Positions 1-7,958 are shown, counted from the stretch's first letter. The stretch is 11,047 nucleotides of DNA from JBDTNK01 sp039933775 (GCA_039933775.1 JBDTNK010000066.1:1-11047), one strand, 5' to 3'. Notes: generated by a model from the sequence alone, not told the origin. Program-made: numbers and translations.

Positions 1-1332
1 CTGACCGAGGCGCTGCGCGCCTTCATCATTGCGATGCCGGTCTATCGAACCTACGTTCGCGCCGCGAACGACGAGGTCGACGACGCCGACCGCGCCCTGG
101 TCGCTGAGGCGCTGGCGGATGCACGCGAGCGTCACCCGGAGATCGATCCGGCGCTGCTCGCCTTCCTGGGTCGCATCTGCACACTCGACGAGCGCGGGAT
201 GCTGCAGGATCGCCTCGCGATGGCGATCCAGCAGCTCACCCCGGCGGTGATGGCCAAGGGTGTCGAGGACACGGCCTTCTACCGCCACGTGCGCCTCGTG
301 GCACTCAACGAGGTTGGTGGGGATCCCGCTCGCTTCGGTGCGTCGGTCGCCGACTTCCATGCCGCCGCCCTCGAGCGCCAGCGGGACGGGCCGCGCGGCA
401 TGCTCGCCTCGTCAACCCATGACGCCAAGCGTGGCGAGGACGTCCGCGCGAGGCTGGTCCTGCTCTCCGAGATGCCCGATCGCTGGGGCGCGGCGGTCGC
501 TTCGTGGTCCGAGGCCGCCGCGCGGCACGGCCGGCCGGACCGTCCGACCGAGTACCTGGCCTGGCAGACAATCGTCGGCGCGTGGCCGATCAGCGCCGAT
601 CGCGCCTGGGAGTACCTGCGCAAGGCGGTCCGCGAGGCGAAGCTGCACACGCGCTGGACGAATCCCGACGCGTCGTACGAGGACGACCTCGAGGCCTGGC
701 TGCGCGGGCTGCTGGCCGATCCTTCGGTGACGACCTTGGTCGCCGCATTCGTGGCGGACCTCGAGCCCGCCGCCCACGCCACCTCGCTGTCGCAGACGCT
801 CCTGCGCTTCACCGCGCCGGGGATCCCCGACACGTACGCCGGCACCGAGCTGTGGAGCCACGCGCTGGTCGACCCCGACAACCGTCGCCCGATCGATTAC
901 GAGCGGCGGCGCTCACTGCTGGAGCGGGCACGCACCGCCTCCGCGGCCGACGCATGGACCGATGCCACTGGCGGCCCTGCCGAGGCCGGCGGCGCCGCCG
1001 CCGAGGCCGGTCTGGCCAAGCTCTTCCTGGTCCACCGTGCGCTCGAGCTGCGCGCGCGCCTGCTTGATGCCTTCGTCGGTGACTACCGCCCGCTTGAGAC
1101 CGATGGCGCCCACGCCGATCGGGTCGTGGCCTTCGCTCGTGGCAAGGCCGTCGTCAGCGTCGCGCCGCGGCTTCTGATCAGCGTGCTGCGGCATGGATGG
1201 GGCGACACGCGCCTGGTGCTGCCGGACGGCACGTGGCGCAACGTGCTCGACGGGCGCGAGCACGCGGGTCGTGTTGCGGTGGGCAACCTCCTCGCCGACT
1301 TCCCGGTCGCGCTGCTGGAACGCGGCGCATGA
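1..1332 (+). CDS. treY: Maltooligosyl trehalose synthase TreY, 3' part (5' end outside window)
   Basis: TreY is a cytoplasmic GH13 enzyme. It isomerises the terminal alpha-1,4 bond at the reducing end of a maltodextrin into the alpha,alpha-1,1 bond of maltooligosyl trehalose. The frame is open from base 1 and gives 443 residues of the C-terminal half. Family hallmarks are visible: KGVEDTAFYR (fragment residues about 86-95), then LNEVGGDP, STHDAKR (about 138-144, usually STHDTKR) with EDVRARL after it, and TAPGIPDTY followed by GTELW (about 271-285) and LVDPDNRRPIDY. The last few residues form the usual C-terminal beta domain. The N-terminal catalytic barrel lies upstream of the window. The stop codon overlaps the treZ start as ATGA, so the two are probably translationally coupled, and the pairing with treZ confirms the assignment. 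Nothing suggests the gene is broken: the truncation is only the window edge. Confidence 0.96.
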   Translation: MTEALRAFIIAMPVYRTYVRAANDEVDDADRALVAEALADARERHPEIDPALLAFLGRICTLDERGMLQDRLAMAIQQLTPAVMAKGVEDTAFYRHVRLVALNEVGGDPARFGASVADFHAAALERQRDGPRGMLASSTHDAKRGEDVRARLVLLSEMPDRWGAAVASWSEAAARHGRPDRPTEYLAWQTIVGAWPISADRAWEYLRKAVREAKLHTRWTNPDASYEDDLEAWLRGLLADPSVTTLVAAFVADLEPAAHATSLSQTLLRFTAPGIPDTYAGTELWSHALVDPDNRRPIDYERRRSLLERARTASAADAWTDATGGPAEAGGAAAEAGLAKLFLVHRALELRARLLDAFVGDYRPLETDGAHADRVVAFARGKAVVSVAPRLLISVLRHGWGDTRLVLPDGTWRNVLDGREHAGRVAVGNLLADFPVALLERGA

Positions 1333-3050
1333 CGCGGCGCTTCGACGTCTGGGCGCCGAGCGCCGGCAGCGTGGAGCTCGCCATGGGCGCCGCGCGGCAC
1401 GCGATGCGGCGTGCCGGTGGCGGCTGGTGGACGGCCGGGATCGACGCGCCCGACGGCCTGCTGCGCTACGGCTACCTGCTCGACGGTGACGGTCCCTTCC
1501 CCGATCCACGCTCGCCGTCGCAGCCCGACGGCGTACACGGGCTCTCCGAGACGGTCGACCATGCCGCCTTCAGCTGGACCGATGGCGCCTGGCGTCCTCC
1601 GGCGCTGGCGACCGGCGTCTTCTACGAGCTGCACATCGGCACCTTCAGCCCCGAGGGCACCTTCGATGCTGCGACTCGGTACCTATCGCACTTCGTCGAG
1701 CTTGGCGTCACCCATCTCGAGCTGCTGCCGGTTGCGGAGTTCAGCGGCGATCGTGGCTGGGGCTACGACGGCGTGGATCTGTGGGCGCCCCATCACGCGT
1801 ACGGTGGGCCGGACGGCCTGAAGCGGCTGGTGGACGCCTGCCATGCGATGGGCCTGGCGGTCGTGCTCGACGTCGTCTACAACCATTTCGGCCCCGAAGG
1901 CAACCATGTGACGCGCTTCGGGCCGTACCTGACCGACCGCTACCGCACGCCGTGGGGCGAGGCGATCAACCTGGACGGCCCCGGTTCCGACGAGGTGCGC
2001 CGCTTCGTGATCGACAACGCGCGCATGTGGCTGCGCGACTATCACGTCGACGGGCTGCGGCTCGACGCGGTGCACGCCATCACCGATGGCTCCGCCATGC
2101 ACATCCTCGAGGAGCTGGCACGATCCGTTGCCGGCCTCGCGTCGGAGGTTGGCCGCGAGCTGGTGCTCATCGCGGAGAGCGACCTCAACGACCCGCGGCT
2201 GGTGCATTCGTGGGCCGTCGGCGGCTACGGGCTCGATGCGCACTGGGCAGACGATGTCCACCACGCGCTGCACGCCGCGATCACCGGGGAGCAGGGCGGC
2301 TACTACGCCGATTTCGCCGACTTCGCGGTCCTGCAGCGCGCGCTGCGCGACGGCTACGTCTTCCAGGGCGAGCACTCTGCGGTGCGTGACCGGCGACATG
2401 GGCGACCGCCCGAGGGTGTCGCACCATCGCAGCTCATCGCATCGCTGCAGAACCACGACCAGGTCGGCAACCGCGCGCGGGGCGACCGACTGGCAACGAA
2501 CGTGCCGCTGCCGCGCGTGATCGTCGGCATCACGCTGCTGCTCACGGCGCCGTTCGTGCCGCTTCTCTTCGCGGGCGAGGAGTGGGGCACGAGCTCGTCG
2601 TTCGCCTACTTTTCCGGCCACGCCGCAGCGGAGCTGGCCGATGCGGTGCGAGCCGGGCGTCGCGCCGAGTTCGCGCAGTTCGGCTGGGAGCCCGAATCGA
2701 TTCCAGATCCACAGGATCCCGCGACGTACGAGGGTGCGCGGCTGCGCTGGGAGGAGCGCGACCTTCCTCGCCACGCCAAGCTGCTGCGCGTGTACCGCGA
2801 GCTGCTGAGCCTGCGGCGCGAGCTGGGACTGAGCGGGCCTGCGCGCAACGAGGTGGAGGTGGATGCCGAGCGACGCACGCTGCTCATCCGACGCGGACCG
2901 GTGGCGGTGGCGGCCAACCTTGGTCGCGCGGCGTGGCGGGTCGACCTCGCCGGGACGCTGCGATTCGCGTCGGATGCGTCAGTGGCGCACGACGGAAAAC
3001 GCCTCAGCTTGCCGTCGGATACGGTAGGAATCGTGGTGGCCAATTCGTGA
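1329..3050 (+). CDS. treZ: Malto-oligosyltrehalose trehalohydrolase TreZ
   Basis: TreZ is a GH13 cytoplasmic hydrolase that cleaves the alpha-1,4 bond next to the trehalosyl end made by TreY, releasing free trehalose. The protein has 573 residues, normal for the family. An N-terminal beta domain (FDVWAPSAGSVEL, about 5-90, CBM48-like) precedes the barrel. The GH13 regions are intact: DVVYNHFGP (181-189), GLRLDAVHAI with the nucleophile D246, IAESDLND with the acid/base E283, and NHDQVGN with D377. WGYDGVDLWAPHHAYGG (144-160) is also typical of TreZ. The ATG at 1329 was chosen over longer in-frame starts inside treY because FDVWAP is the usual family N-terminus and it forms an ATGA overlap with the treY stop. 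The 3' end overlaps malQ as GTGA. It is the middle gene of a three-gene operon. Confidence 0.97.
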   Translation: MTRRFDVWAPSAGSVELAMGAARHAMRRAGGGWWTAGIDAPDGLLRYGYLLDGDGPFPDPRSPSQPDGVHGLSETVDHAAFSWTDGAWRPPALATGVFYELHIGTFSPEGTFDAATRYLSHFVELGVTHLELLPVAEFSGDRGWGYDGVDLWAPHHAYGGPDGLKRLVDACHAMGLAVVLDVVYNHFGPEGNHVTRFGPYLTDRYRTPWGEAINLDGPGSDEVRRFVIDNARMWLRDYHVDGLRLDAVHAITDGSAMHILEELARSVAGLASEVGRELVLIAESDLNDPRLVHSWAVGGYGLDAHWADDVHHALHAAITGEQGGYYADFADFAVLQRALRDGYVFQGEHSAVRDRRHGRPPEGVAPSQLIASLQNHDQVGNRARGDRLATNVPLPRVIVGITLLLTAPFVPLLFAGEEWGTSSSFAYFSGHAAAELADAVRAGRRAEFAQFGWEPESIPDPQDPATYEGARLRWEERDLPRHAKLLRVYRELLSLRRELGLSGPARNEVEVDAERRTLLIRRGPVAVAANLGRAAWRVDLAGTLRFASDASVAHDGKRLSLPSDTVGIVVANS

Positions 3051-4936
3051 CGCTTGATCCAGGAGCGCTTCGGCGTCTCGGCATCGTGCCGGGGTTCCGC
3101 GACGCCTTCGGTCGCGATCACGAGGTCGAGACCGCGGTCCTCGACACGATCGCCGAGACGATGGGAGCGGCGCCGGACGCGGCAGCCGATCCGGTGCGCG
3201 TCGCGCGCCGGGGCGCGGCGCTGCCGCCCGGAGCCGAGCTGGTGCTCGAGGACGGGACCACGCTGGGCTCCCTCGACGCCGTGCCGCTCGATGTGCCGCA
3301 CGGCTACCACCGCCTCGAGACCGATGCCGGCCCGCAGCTCCTGATCGTCGGCCCGGGACGCTGCCACCTGCCGGCCGGCCTGCGAGCCTGGGGCTGGGCC
3401 GTGCAGCTGTACGCCGCGCGGTCCGACGCCAGCTGGGGGATCGGCGATCTCGCTGACCTTCGGACCCTCGGCGCGTGGTCGCGCGGCGAGGGCGCGGCGC
3501 TGTTGCTCGTCAACCCGCTCGACGCCGCCAGCCCCACGCTGCCGCAGCAGCCGAGCCCCTACTACCCCTCGACGCGCCGCTTCCGCAACCCGCTCTACCT
3601 GCGGATCGAGGAGGTGCCCGGGGCCGACGCACTGGGCGAGCGGCTGATCGAGCTCGCGGCGGCGGGCCGGGCGCTGAACGAGTCGCGCCTCATCGACCGC
3701 GACGCGGTGTGGACCCTGAAACGCTCCGCGCTCGAGGCCATCTGGGCCGCCGGCGTGACCGACCCGCGCTTCGATGCCTACCGCGCCGCCGGCGGCGAGG
3801 CGCTCGAGACGTGGGCGCGCTACGCCACGATCGCCGAGCGCCACGGGGCGGCATGGCAGGCATGGCCCGTCGGGCTGCGACGCCCCGAGGGTCGTGCCGT
3901 GGCGGAGCTGGCCGGCGCCGAGGCCGACCGCATCGCCTTCCACGCCTGGATGCAGTGGCTGCTCGATCTGCAGCTGGGCCATGCCGCGCAGGAGATCGGC
4001 CTGGTGGCCGACGTGCCGATCGGAGTCGACCCCGCCGGTGCCGACGCGTGGGCCTGGCAGGACCTGCTCGCGACCGGCGTGACGGTCGGTGCGCCACCGG
4101 ATCGGTTCAACACGCGGGGCCAGGACTGGGGGCTGCCGCCCTTCATCCCGCACCGCCTGCGCGCCGACAGCTATCGGCCGTTCATCGAGACGGTCCGCGC
4201 CAGCCTGCGACACGCCGCGGGCCTGCGCATGGACCACGTCATGGGCCTCTTCCGCCTGTGGTGGATCCCCCGCGGCGCGTCACCCGAGCAGGGCGCGTAC
4301 GTTGCATATCGCGCCGAGGAGATGCTCGAGATCGTGGCGCTCGAGAGCGAGCGCGCCGGGGCCATCGTCATCGGCGAGGACCTCGGCACGGTGGAGCCCG
4401 GGGTGCGCGAGACGCTCGAGGCGCATGCGGTTCTGTCGTGCAAGCTGCTCTGGTTCGAGGCGTCCGCGCCGGAGACCTGGCCGGCGGCGGCCCTGGCATC
4501 GGTCACCACGCACGACCTCCCGACGGCGGCCGGCGCCTGGAGCGGGACCGACGCGCAGGATCAGGTGCGCATCGGTCTCAGTGTGGATCCGGCGGAGATG
4601 GCGGGGCTCGTCTCGCACCTGGGCGCCGCGAGCGGCCTGCCCGTGGGCGCACCGAGCGAGGCGGTGGTCGTGCGTGCACACCGGCGCCTGTCGGGCGCGC
4701 CGCCGGTGATCGTCACGGCGACGCTCGACGATGCGCTCGGCGTGCACGAGCGGCCGAACATGCCGGGCACCATCGACGAGTGGCCCAACTGGCGGCTGGC
4801 ACTGCCGCTGCCGCTCGAGGAGCTGCCGCAGCATCCGCTGGCGCGTCGCGTCGCCGAGGCGATGCGCGAGGGACGCGAGGACGGCCCTCAGTCCGCCGAC
4901 GCGAGCTCGGAGAGCGCCACCACGAACGCGTCGTAG
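3047..4936 (+). CDS. malQ: 4-alpha-glucanotransferase (amylomaltase) MalQ
   Basis: MalQ is a GH77 cytoplasmic enzyme that transfers maltosyl or longer segments between maltodextrins, so short chains left by TreY/TreZ can be rebuilt into usable substrates. The GTG start at 3047 overlaps the treZ stop (GTGA) and gives 629 residues. The frame is open much further upstream inside treZ, but without family similarity. An N-terminal region of about 115 residues precedes the GH77 core, so the protein is longer than short amylomaltases of about 500 residues. Core motifs are present: SPYYPSTRRF with NPLY (170-184), ADVPIGVDP (321-329), RFNTRGQDWGLPP (353-365), RMDHVMGLFRLWW with nucleophile D396, GEDLGTV with acid/base E444, and THDLPT with D490. 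The last 20 or so residues (Ser/Ala/Thr-rich) are low complexity and are encoded by the DNA that overlaps the convergent macro-domain gene. No separate promoter is apparent, so it probably shares the treYZ transcript. Confidence 0.95.
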   Translation: MTLDPGALRRLGIVPGFRDAFGRDHEVETAVLDTIAETMGAAPDAAADPVRVARRGAALPPGAELVLEDGTTLGSLDAVPLDVPHGYHRLETDAGPQLLIVGPGRCHLPAGLRAWGWAVQLYAARSDASWGIGDLADLRTLGAWSRGEGAALLLVNPLDAASPTLPQQPSPYYPSTRRFRNPLYLRIEEVPGADALGERLIELAAAGRALNESRLIDRDAVWTLKRSALEAIWAAGVTDPRFDAYRAAGGEALETWARYATIAERHGAAWQAWPVGLRRPEGRAVAELAGAEADRIAFHAWMQWLLDLQLGHAAQEIGLVADVPIGVDPAGADAWAWQDLLATGVTVGAPPDRFNTRGQDWGLPPFIPHRLRADSYRPFIETVRASLRHAAGLRMDHVMGLFRLWWIPRGASPEQGAYVAYRAEEMLEIVALESERAGAIVIGEDLGTVEPGVRETLEAHAVLSCKLLWFEASAPETWPAAALASVTTHDLPTAAGAWSGTDAQDQVRIGLSVDPAEMAGLVSHLGAASGLPVGAPSEAVVVRAHRRLSGAPPVIVTATLDDALGVHERPNMPGTIDEWPNWRLALPLPLEELPQHPLARRVAEAMREGREDGPQSADASSESATTNAS

Positions 4937-5436
4937 ATCGAGCCGCGCAGGACGAAGCGCACCAGCTCGATGCCGGTCGACCCGGCGAGATGGTCGCGAA
5001 CGGCTCGCAATGCGACGCGTGCGCCGTCGGCCGCCGGGTAGCCGTAGATCCCGAGGCTGATGGCCGGGAAGGCCAGCGTCCGCGCGCCGTGCTCGTCGGC
5101 CAGCGCGAGCACGCTGCGGTAGGCGGACGCGAGCTGCTCAGGCTCGCCGCGACCGCCGCCGCGCCAGATCGGCCCGACGGCGTGGGCGATCCAGCGCGCC
5201 GTCAGGGCGCCGGCGCCGGTGACGACGGCGCTCCCGGTCGGGGTGCCGGCGGGGTACGTGGTCCGCAGCTCGCGCATCACCTCGGGGCCGGCCGCGGCGT
5301 GAATCGCGCCGTCAACGCCCCCACCGCCGGCGAGCGCCGCGTTGGCGGCGTTCGCGATCATCTCGACCGGCTCGGTCGTGATGTCGCCGCGAGTCAGCTC
5401 GATCACGCGATCGCCGATCTCGAGACGCTCGCTCAT
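4888..5436 (-). CDS. Macro-domain protein, O-acetyl-ADP-ribose deacetylase/ADP-ribose hydrolase-like
   Basis: This is a single-domain macro protein of 182 residues, about the size of bacterial YmdB/MacroD enzymes, which bind ADP-ribose and remove O-acetyl or protein-linked ADP-ribose groups. Family motifs in order are GDIT (17-20), NAANAAL (29-35), GGGGVDGAIHAAAG (37-50, D42 in the position of the catalytic Asp), TGAGAL (73-78), HAVGP (85-89) and PAISLGIYGYP (124-134), the phosphate loop. There is no signal peptide or membrane segment, so it is cytoplasmic. The ATG at 5436 (MSERLEIGD) is preferred over a start at 5523 that would lie inside the permease gene. It follows the permease by 31 bp on the same strand and is probably the last gene of that operon. 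Its 3' end overlaps malQ by 49 bp. The fold is certain from motifs. The substrate, and whether it serves the transporter, is not known. Confidence 0.92.
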   Translation of the reverse strand: MSERLEIGDRVIELTRGDITTEPVEMIANAANAALAGGGGVDGAIHAAAGPEVMRELRTTYPAGTPTGSAVVTGAGALTARWIAHAVGPIWRGGGRGEPEQLASAYRSVLALADEHGARTLAFPAISLGIYGYPAADGARVALRAVRDHLAGSTGIELVRFVLRGSIYDAFVVALSELASAD

Positions 5437-5467
5437 CCGCGTCCGGCCGGCGTTCGGTTCATGTCGA

Positions 5468-6772
5468 TCAGCGAGAGACGCGGGTCGCCCGCAGCACGTT
5501 GCGCCAGCCGAGCCGCTGCCCATAGAGCAGGACGCCCGCCGAGTAGATGCGGCTGGCCACCCAGATCGCGCCCAGGATGGTGAGGAGCAGCACGATCAGC
5601 GCGATGCCGATCTCCAGCTGCGTCGGGTCGGCGAGCAGCATGCGCACCGGCATCAGGTACGGGCTGAAGAACGGGACGAGCGAAGCGATCCCGACCCAGC
5701 TGGCATCGGGCGCGCTGAGCGCCGCAAATGAGCTGAAGTAGCCGGCCATGGCCAGGAACATGAGCGGCGCGGCCGCCTGCTGGACGTCCTCGAGGCGGCT
5801 GACCATGCTGCCGGCCGCCGCGTACAGGGTCGAGTACAGGATGAAACCGCCCAGGAAGAACCCGCTCAGCGCCGCGATGCCGAGCACATTGAGCTCCGGC
5901 AGCTGCGGCACCGCGCTGGCCTCGACGCCCAGCATCGAGGCCACGCTGCCGCTGAAGAGGAATCCGACCACCACCGCCAGCAGGATGGCGGCGTACTGGG
6001 TCAGCCCCGCCGCGCCGGTGCCCAGGATCTTGCCGGTCAGCAGCTGGCGCGGCGTGGCGGCAGTGATGAGCAGCTCCATGACCCGGCTGCTCTTCTCTTC
6101 GGCGACGCTCTGGGCGACCCAGTTGCCGTAGGTGATGACCGCCATGAAGGTGAGGATGACGAGGATATAGGCGATCGCCAGGTTGCGCCCGAAGTCCTCG
6201 GAGTCGCTCGCGTCGGACGGATCGGGCGTGACGGTCGTGAACGATGGCGGGGCGAAGATCGCCGCGCGCTCGCCGGGTGGGATGCCGGCCGCCTCGAGCC
6301 GCTCGCCGATCGCCAGGCTGGAGGCCGCCTGTTCCACCAGGATCCGCGTCTGTGACGTCGGTCCGGCCTTGGTGACGTACTCGAAGGCGAGCTCGTCGTC
6401 ATCGGTTCGGCTGATGATGAGCAGCCCGTCCAGGTCCCCGGCTTCCACCTCGGCGCGTGCCGCATCGGTATCGGTCACAGGTGAGACCGATGGCGCCTCG
6501 TCGCTCGCCCCCTCGCCGCTCGGGTCGTTCGCCGCCGTGAGCACGGTCGTGAAGAGCGGCACCGGATCGGCGTCGAGCTGCGCCTCGGATGCCGCGATGG
6601 CGATCCGCGGTGGCTTGTCGATGCCGATGGCGGTCAGGATGGTGGGCAACAGGACGAGGAGCAGGACCGCGATGGCCAGCAGGCCGGTCGTGATGGCGAA
6701 GGCGCGGCCGCGGACACGGATGAGGTACTCGCGTCGCGCGACATGCAGCGCGTTGGGAAAGACGCCGCCCAT
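5468..6772 (-). CDS. ABC-2 type transporter permease, NatB/YhaP-like
   Basis: Membrane subunit of 434 residues for the ATPase encoded just upstream. One hydrophobic helix near the N-terminus (about 25-50) is followed by a large hydrophilic segment (51-196), expected outside the membrane. About five or six more helices follow (about 198-218, 253-277, 295-320, 333-352, 362-380, 385-405). The stretch AEEKSSRVMELLITAATP (224-241) between helices is the characteristic NatB/YhaP (ABC2_membrane_3) segment that contacts the ATPase. The ATG at 6772 shares one base with the ATPase stop (TGATG), and GGAG lies 8 bases upstream as a ribosome binding site. A longer in-frame start at 7042 would lie wholly inside the ATPase gene and is rejected. 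Family members export sodium, drugs or unknown substrates. The sequence does not reveal which, so no gene symbol is given. Confidence 0.93.
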   Translation of the reverse strand: MGGVFPNALHVARREYLIRVRGRAFAITTGLLAIAVLLLVLLPTILTAIGIDKPPRIAIAASEAQLDADPVPLFTTVLTAANDPSGEGASDEAPSVSPVTDTDAARAEVEAGDLDGLLIISRTDDDELAFEYVTKAGPTSQTRILVEQAASSLAIGERLEAAGIPPGERAAIFAPPSFTTVTPDPSDASDSEDFGRNLAIAYILVILTFMAVITYGNWVAQSVAEEKSSRVMELLITAATPRQLLTGKILGTGAAGLTQYAAILLAVVVGFLFSGSVASMLGVEASAVPQLPELNVLGIAALSGFFLGGFILYSTLYAAAGSMVSRLEDVQQAAAPLMFLAMAGYFSSFAALSAPDASWVGIASLVPFFSPYLMPVRMLLADPTQLEIGIALIVLLLTILGAIWVASRIYSAGVLLYGQRLGWRNVLRATRVSR

Positions 6773-7755
6773 CAGACGCGCTCCGCGGCCGGCTCGTCGG
6801 CCGGCGCATCGGCCGGCTCGTCGGCCAGGTGGCGCTCCTCGTCGGGCGTGGAACGGTGGCCCACGTGCTCCACGAAGATCTCCTCGAGCGACGGGTCGGC
6901 GATCTCGAATCGGGTCACGTGCTCGCCGCGGTCCAGCGCCTCGCGCAGGATCGTCGACGGCTCTCGGTTGGCGGGGACGTGGAGCTCCACGTAGTCCTCG
7001 CCGCGCCGCGTGATCTCGATGCCGGGCAGCTCGTCGAGCCATTGTGTGCCGCGACCGTCACCATCGGTCGCCAGGCGAACGACCTGGCGTCCCATGCGGC
7101 GCTTGACGTCGCGCAGCGTGCCGGCCACCACGACCTTGCCGCGATCGACGATCGCGATCGACTCGCACAGCTCCTCGACGGTCTCCATCTGATGCGTGCT
7201 GAAGATGAGCGTCTTGCCCCGGTCGCGCATCGCCAGGAACGCCTCCTTGAGCAGCGCCACGTTGACCGGGTCGAGGCCGGTGAACGGCTCGTCCATGATC
7301 AGCACGTCGGGGTCGTGCAGGATCGCGGCGATGAACTGGATCTTCTGCTGGTTGCCCTTCGAGAGCTCCTCGACCTTCCGGTCGCGGTAGTCGGGGATTC
7401 GGAAGCGATCCAGCCAGCCGGTGATCTCCGCCTCCGCGGTCGCCGGCTCGACGCCGTAGAGCGAGGCGAAGAAGCGCAGCTGCTCGGCGACCTTCATGCG
7501 CGCGTAGAGGCCACGCTCCTCGGGCAGGTAGCCCCACGTGTCGCGTGGCAGCTTCGTGTTCAGCTTGCCCTGCCAGGTCACCTGCCCACTGTCGGCGCGC
7601 AGAATGTCGAGCACGATGCGCATGCACGTCGTCTTCCCGGCGCCGTTCGCGCCGAGCAGGCCGAAGATGCGGCCAGGCTCCACGCTGAAGCTCACGTCGT
7701 CGAGCGCGACGACGCTGCCGAAGCGCTTGGTGATCGATTCGACGACGAGGCTCAA
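6772..7755 (-). CDS. ABC transporter ATP-binding protein, NatA-like
   Basis: ATPase subunit of 327 residues that drives the adjacent ABC-2 permease. Motifs are Walker A GANGAGKT (35-42), YLPEERGLY (76-84, the Q-loop region as found in NatA/YhaQ-type proteins), signature LSKGNQQKIQ (131-140), Walker B VLIMDEP (151-157) and H-loop STHQ (186-189). A C-terminal DUF4162-type region (about 220-300) ends in the typical DPSLEEIFVEHVG. The start is TTG at 7755. No ATG or GTG lies in frame close upstream, and SLVVESITKRFG is the usual N-terminus. No strong Shine-Dalgarno is seen. The last 20 or so residues are an ADEP/ADAP repeat tail encoded by tandem 12-bp units (6787-6822). It is first gene of a probable three-gene operon with the permease and the macro-domain protein. 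The substrate is unknown. Confidence 0.95.
   Translation of the reverse strand: MSLVVESITKRFGSVVALDDVSFSVEPGRIFGLLGANGAGKTTCMRIVLDILRADSGQVTWQGKLNTKLPRDTWGYLPEERGLYARMKVAEQLRFFASLYGVEPATAEAEITGWLDRFRIPDYRDRKVEELSKGNQQKIQFIAAILHDPDVLIMDEPFTGLDPVNVALLKEAFLAMRDRGKTLIFSTHQMETVEELCESIAIVDRGKVVVAGTLRDVKRRMGRQVVRLATDGDGRGTQWLDELPGIEITRRGEDYVELHVPANREPSTILREALDRGEHVTRFEIADPSLEEIFVEHVGHRSTPDEERHLADEPADAPADEPAAERV
6787..6822 (-). repeat. Three tandem 12-bp units in the ABC ATPase tail
   Basis: On the + strand the units read GGCCGGCTCGTC, GGCCGGCGCATC, GGCCGGCTCGTC back to back. Read on the - strand they encode the Ala-Asp-Glu/Ala-Pro repeats that end the ATPase. Units 1 and 3 are identical and unit 2 differs at two bases. 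The unit is a multiple of three, so copy-number change by slippage would keep the frame. Confidence 0.85.
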
Positions 7756-7786
7756 GGGCTGCTCGGTAGCGGGGTTCGAGCCAGCA

Positions 7787-7792
7787 AGTCTA
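7787..7792 (-). promoter_or_regulatory. Candidate -10 element for the ABC exporter operon
   Basis: TAGACT (TANNNT type, followed by TG) lies on the - strand 31 bases before the TTG start of the ATPase gene. It would place transcription start near 7780, giving a leader of about 25 bases. The same octamer TAGACTTG occurs upstream of pntA. No good -35 sequence is seen at the usual distance, so this remains a candidate only. Confidence 0.35.
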
Positions 7793-7886
7793 TGGGCTCC
7801 TCCCCACGAGCGCAGAGCGGCGACTCGTTCGCCGGCGACGTGGCCCCTCGGCGGCGCGCCTGTGCTGAATGTTTCGGACGCGGCGA

Positions 7887-7901
7887 TGTCACCCTGTGAC
7901 C
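7887..7901 (+). promoter_or_regulatory. Palindromic element copy 1 (TGTCACCCTGTGACC)
   Basis: The core GTCAC-CCT-GTGAC is a perfect 5-3-5 inverted repeat. It matches the other two copies over 15 bases apart from one or two positions. It has the size and symmetry of a dimeric regulator's operator. The element lies about 105-120 bases upstream of the candidate ABC transcription start. Function is inferred from repetition and symmetry only. Confidence 0.5.
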
Positions 7902-7913
7902 GAAACAGCGGAC

Positions 7914-7946
7914 GAGCCCGCGGATCCCGCCAAAGTGCGGGGGCTC
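7914..7946 (-). other. Nested hairpin, possible weak terminator or structured element
   Basis: CCCGC (7926-7930) pairs with GCGGG (7937-7941) around a 6-base loop. GAGCC (7914-7918) pairs with GGCTC (7942-7946) outside it, leaving a 7-base bulge. On the - strand it lies about 130 bases past the ClC stop, so it could act in termination. The bases that follow contain only TTT some way on, not a proper T-run, so the terminator reading is weak. Confidence 0.25.
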
Positions 7947-7958
7947 AGCGGCCGAACG

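Noticed and set aside
2606..4237. Long - strand open frame (543 codons) antisense to treZ and malQ, and a similar one at 1683-2774
   Set aside because: Both are shadows of strongly biased GC-rich genes on the + strand. They show no recognisable motifs and are rich in Arg/Gly/Ala, whereas the + strand frames carry complete GH13/GH77 catalytic motifs.
6772..7042. Longer N-terminus for the ABC permease beginning at 7042
   Set aside because: It would lie entirely inside the ATPase gene in another frame with low-complexity Arg/Ala sequence. The TGATG overlap with GGAG upstream and the family N-terminus support 6772.
7871..7901. ECF41-type promoter (TGTCACA with CGTC about 16 bases on) on the - strand at copy 1
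   Set aside because: The sequence is GGTCACA with a spacer of about 14 bases before CGTC, and the other two copies do not preserve it. The perfect dyad symmetry explains the site better.
7888..7906. GlnR box (GTNAC-N6-GAAAC) suggested by GTCAC and GAAAC at copy 1
   Set aside because: The spacing from either GTCAC or GTGAC to GAAAC is 9 or 1 bases, not 6, and the other two copies lack GAAAC.
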